Origin: JBNLBS01 sp050303415
GTDB taxonomy: Bacteria; Pseudomonadota; Gammaproteobacteria; Methylococcales; Methylomonadaceae
Length of the DNA: 64,000 bases
NCBI GenBank assembly: GCA_050303415.1
Contig: JBNLBS010000005.1
Span: forward strand, 145,480 to 209,479
Direction of reading: 5' to 3'
In this document: positions 63,855 to 64,000 of the stretch, one piece after another
Position numbering within the stretch: the stretch's first letter is position 1
Layout: every line of letters begins with the position of its first letter
The notes under the pieces: generated by a model
What the model was told of the DNA's origin: nothing
The model's input: the letters and a program-made list of their open reading frames with translations, nothing else
Databases searched by the model: none
Program-made: the position numbers and the translations under genes

Positions 63855-63922
63855 CGCCACTATTTCTGCGAAAGCTTGTAAGGGGCATCCCAGCCCCAAC
63901 AAGCAGCAGAAATTACGTGGCG
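63855..63922. repeat. large composite inverted repeat, structured element
   Basis: Four nested pairs fold one 68-base hairpin: CGCCAC/GTGGCG (63855-63860 with 63917-63922), ATTTCTGC/GCAGAAAT (63862-63869 with 63906-63913), GCTTGT/ACAAGC (63874-63879 with 63899-63904) and GGGGC/GCCCC (63882-63886 with 63893-63897), closed by a six-base loop. GC is higher than the surroundings. No gene overlaps it. It may be a MITE-like end, an extragenic repeat or an RNA; the element seems to continue to the window edge. Confidence 0.6.
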
Positions 63923-64000
63923 ATTAATGCCTTCGGCGGCCCCGATTCGTCCTGCGTACGTGCCACTACGCCACATCCTCGTATACTCGATGCGGCTTCG

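Noticed and set aside
63855..63922. An integron attC site
   Set aside because: The paired blocks do not end in the RYYYAAC/GTTRRRY core sites, and there are no cassette genes or integrase.
1..64000. CRISPR arrays, tRNA or rRNA genes
   Set aside because: No regularly spaced repeats, cloverleaf-like sequences or rRNA signatures were noticed on either strand.

Overview
The window looks like a chromosomal segment of a free-living, respiring gammaproteobacterium. It carries RecBCD, a PolA with all three activities, system II (ResB/ResC) cytochrome c maturation beside a cytochrome c4, the coaBC-dut-...-argB block known from pseudomonads, many c-di-GMP and two-component proteins, and two sigma-54-type promoters. 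The overall style recalls Methylococcales (methanotrophs), but no diagnostic methane or methanol oxidation gene is present, so that assignment is only an impression. No rRNA, tRNA or CRISPR was seen.

Layout. 1-7948 is a very AT-rich surface polysaccharide block on the minus strand: a dead gene remnant, two glycosyltransferases, four SAM-methyltransferase-like proteins (two FkbM type), UDP-glucose dehydrogenase and a Wzx flippase. 7949-9070 is a graveyard with relics of an IS30 and an IS4 transposase. 9071-12413 holds a ComEA-like protein and a cysC-rfbA-rfbC-rfbD operon (PAPS and dTDP-L-rhamnose supply, no rfbB). 12526-20670 has polA, engB and a cytochrome c4-resB-resC-dsbA set. 20769-39783 mixes c-di-GMP enzymes, a GAF-GspE/PilB ATPase, the recC-recB pair with a separately placed recD, and a three-gene module of DUF3391-like protein, HDOD protein and hybrid kinase. 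39785-48560 is housekeeping: radC, coaBC, dut, an orphan AlgC-type membrane sensor region, argB, a DUF4124 protein, yggT, proC, a spore-photoproduct-lyase-like radical SAM protein and an SDR enzyme. 48730-49629 is an uncharacterised protein with a complete carboxylate-bridged diiron ligand pattern.

50187-56348 is a large hybrid sensor kinase (Cache-PAS-HisKA-HATPase-REC-REC-Hpt) broken by a complete IS21-family element, four one-base frameshifts and one nonsense codon. Its likely partner, a REC-HD-GYP response regulator, is intact just downstream.

57867-64000 reads as a nitrogen-responsive region. A chemoreceptor lacking a sensor domain is paired with a membrane protein that resembles a nitrate/nitrite-sensing helical domain. 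Then come cyanase, a PP2C phosphatase/Ser-Thr kinase fusion and a formate/nitrite transporter. Sigma-54 -24/-12 elements precede both the chemoreceptor and the transporter, and the transporter also has a possible NtrC site about 110 bases upstream. The window ends in a strikingly structured inverted repeat.
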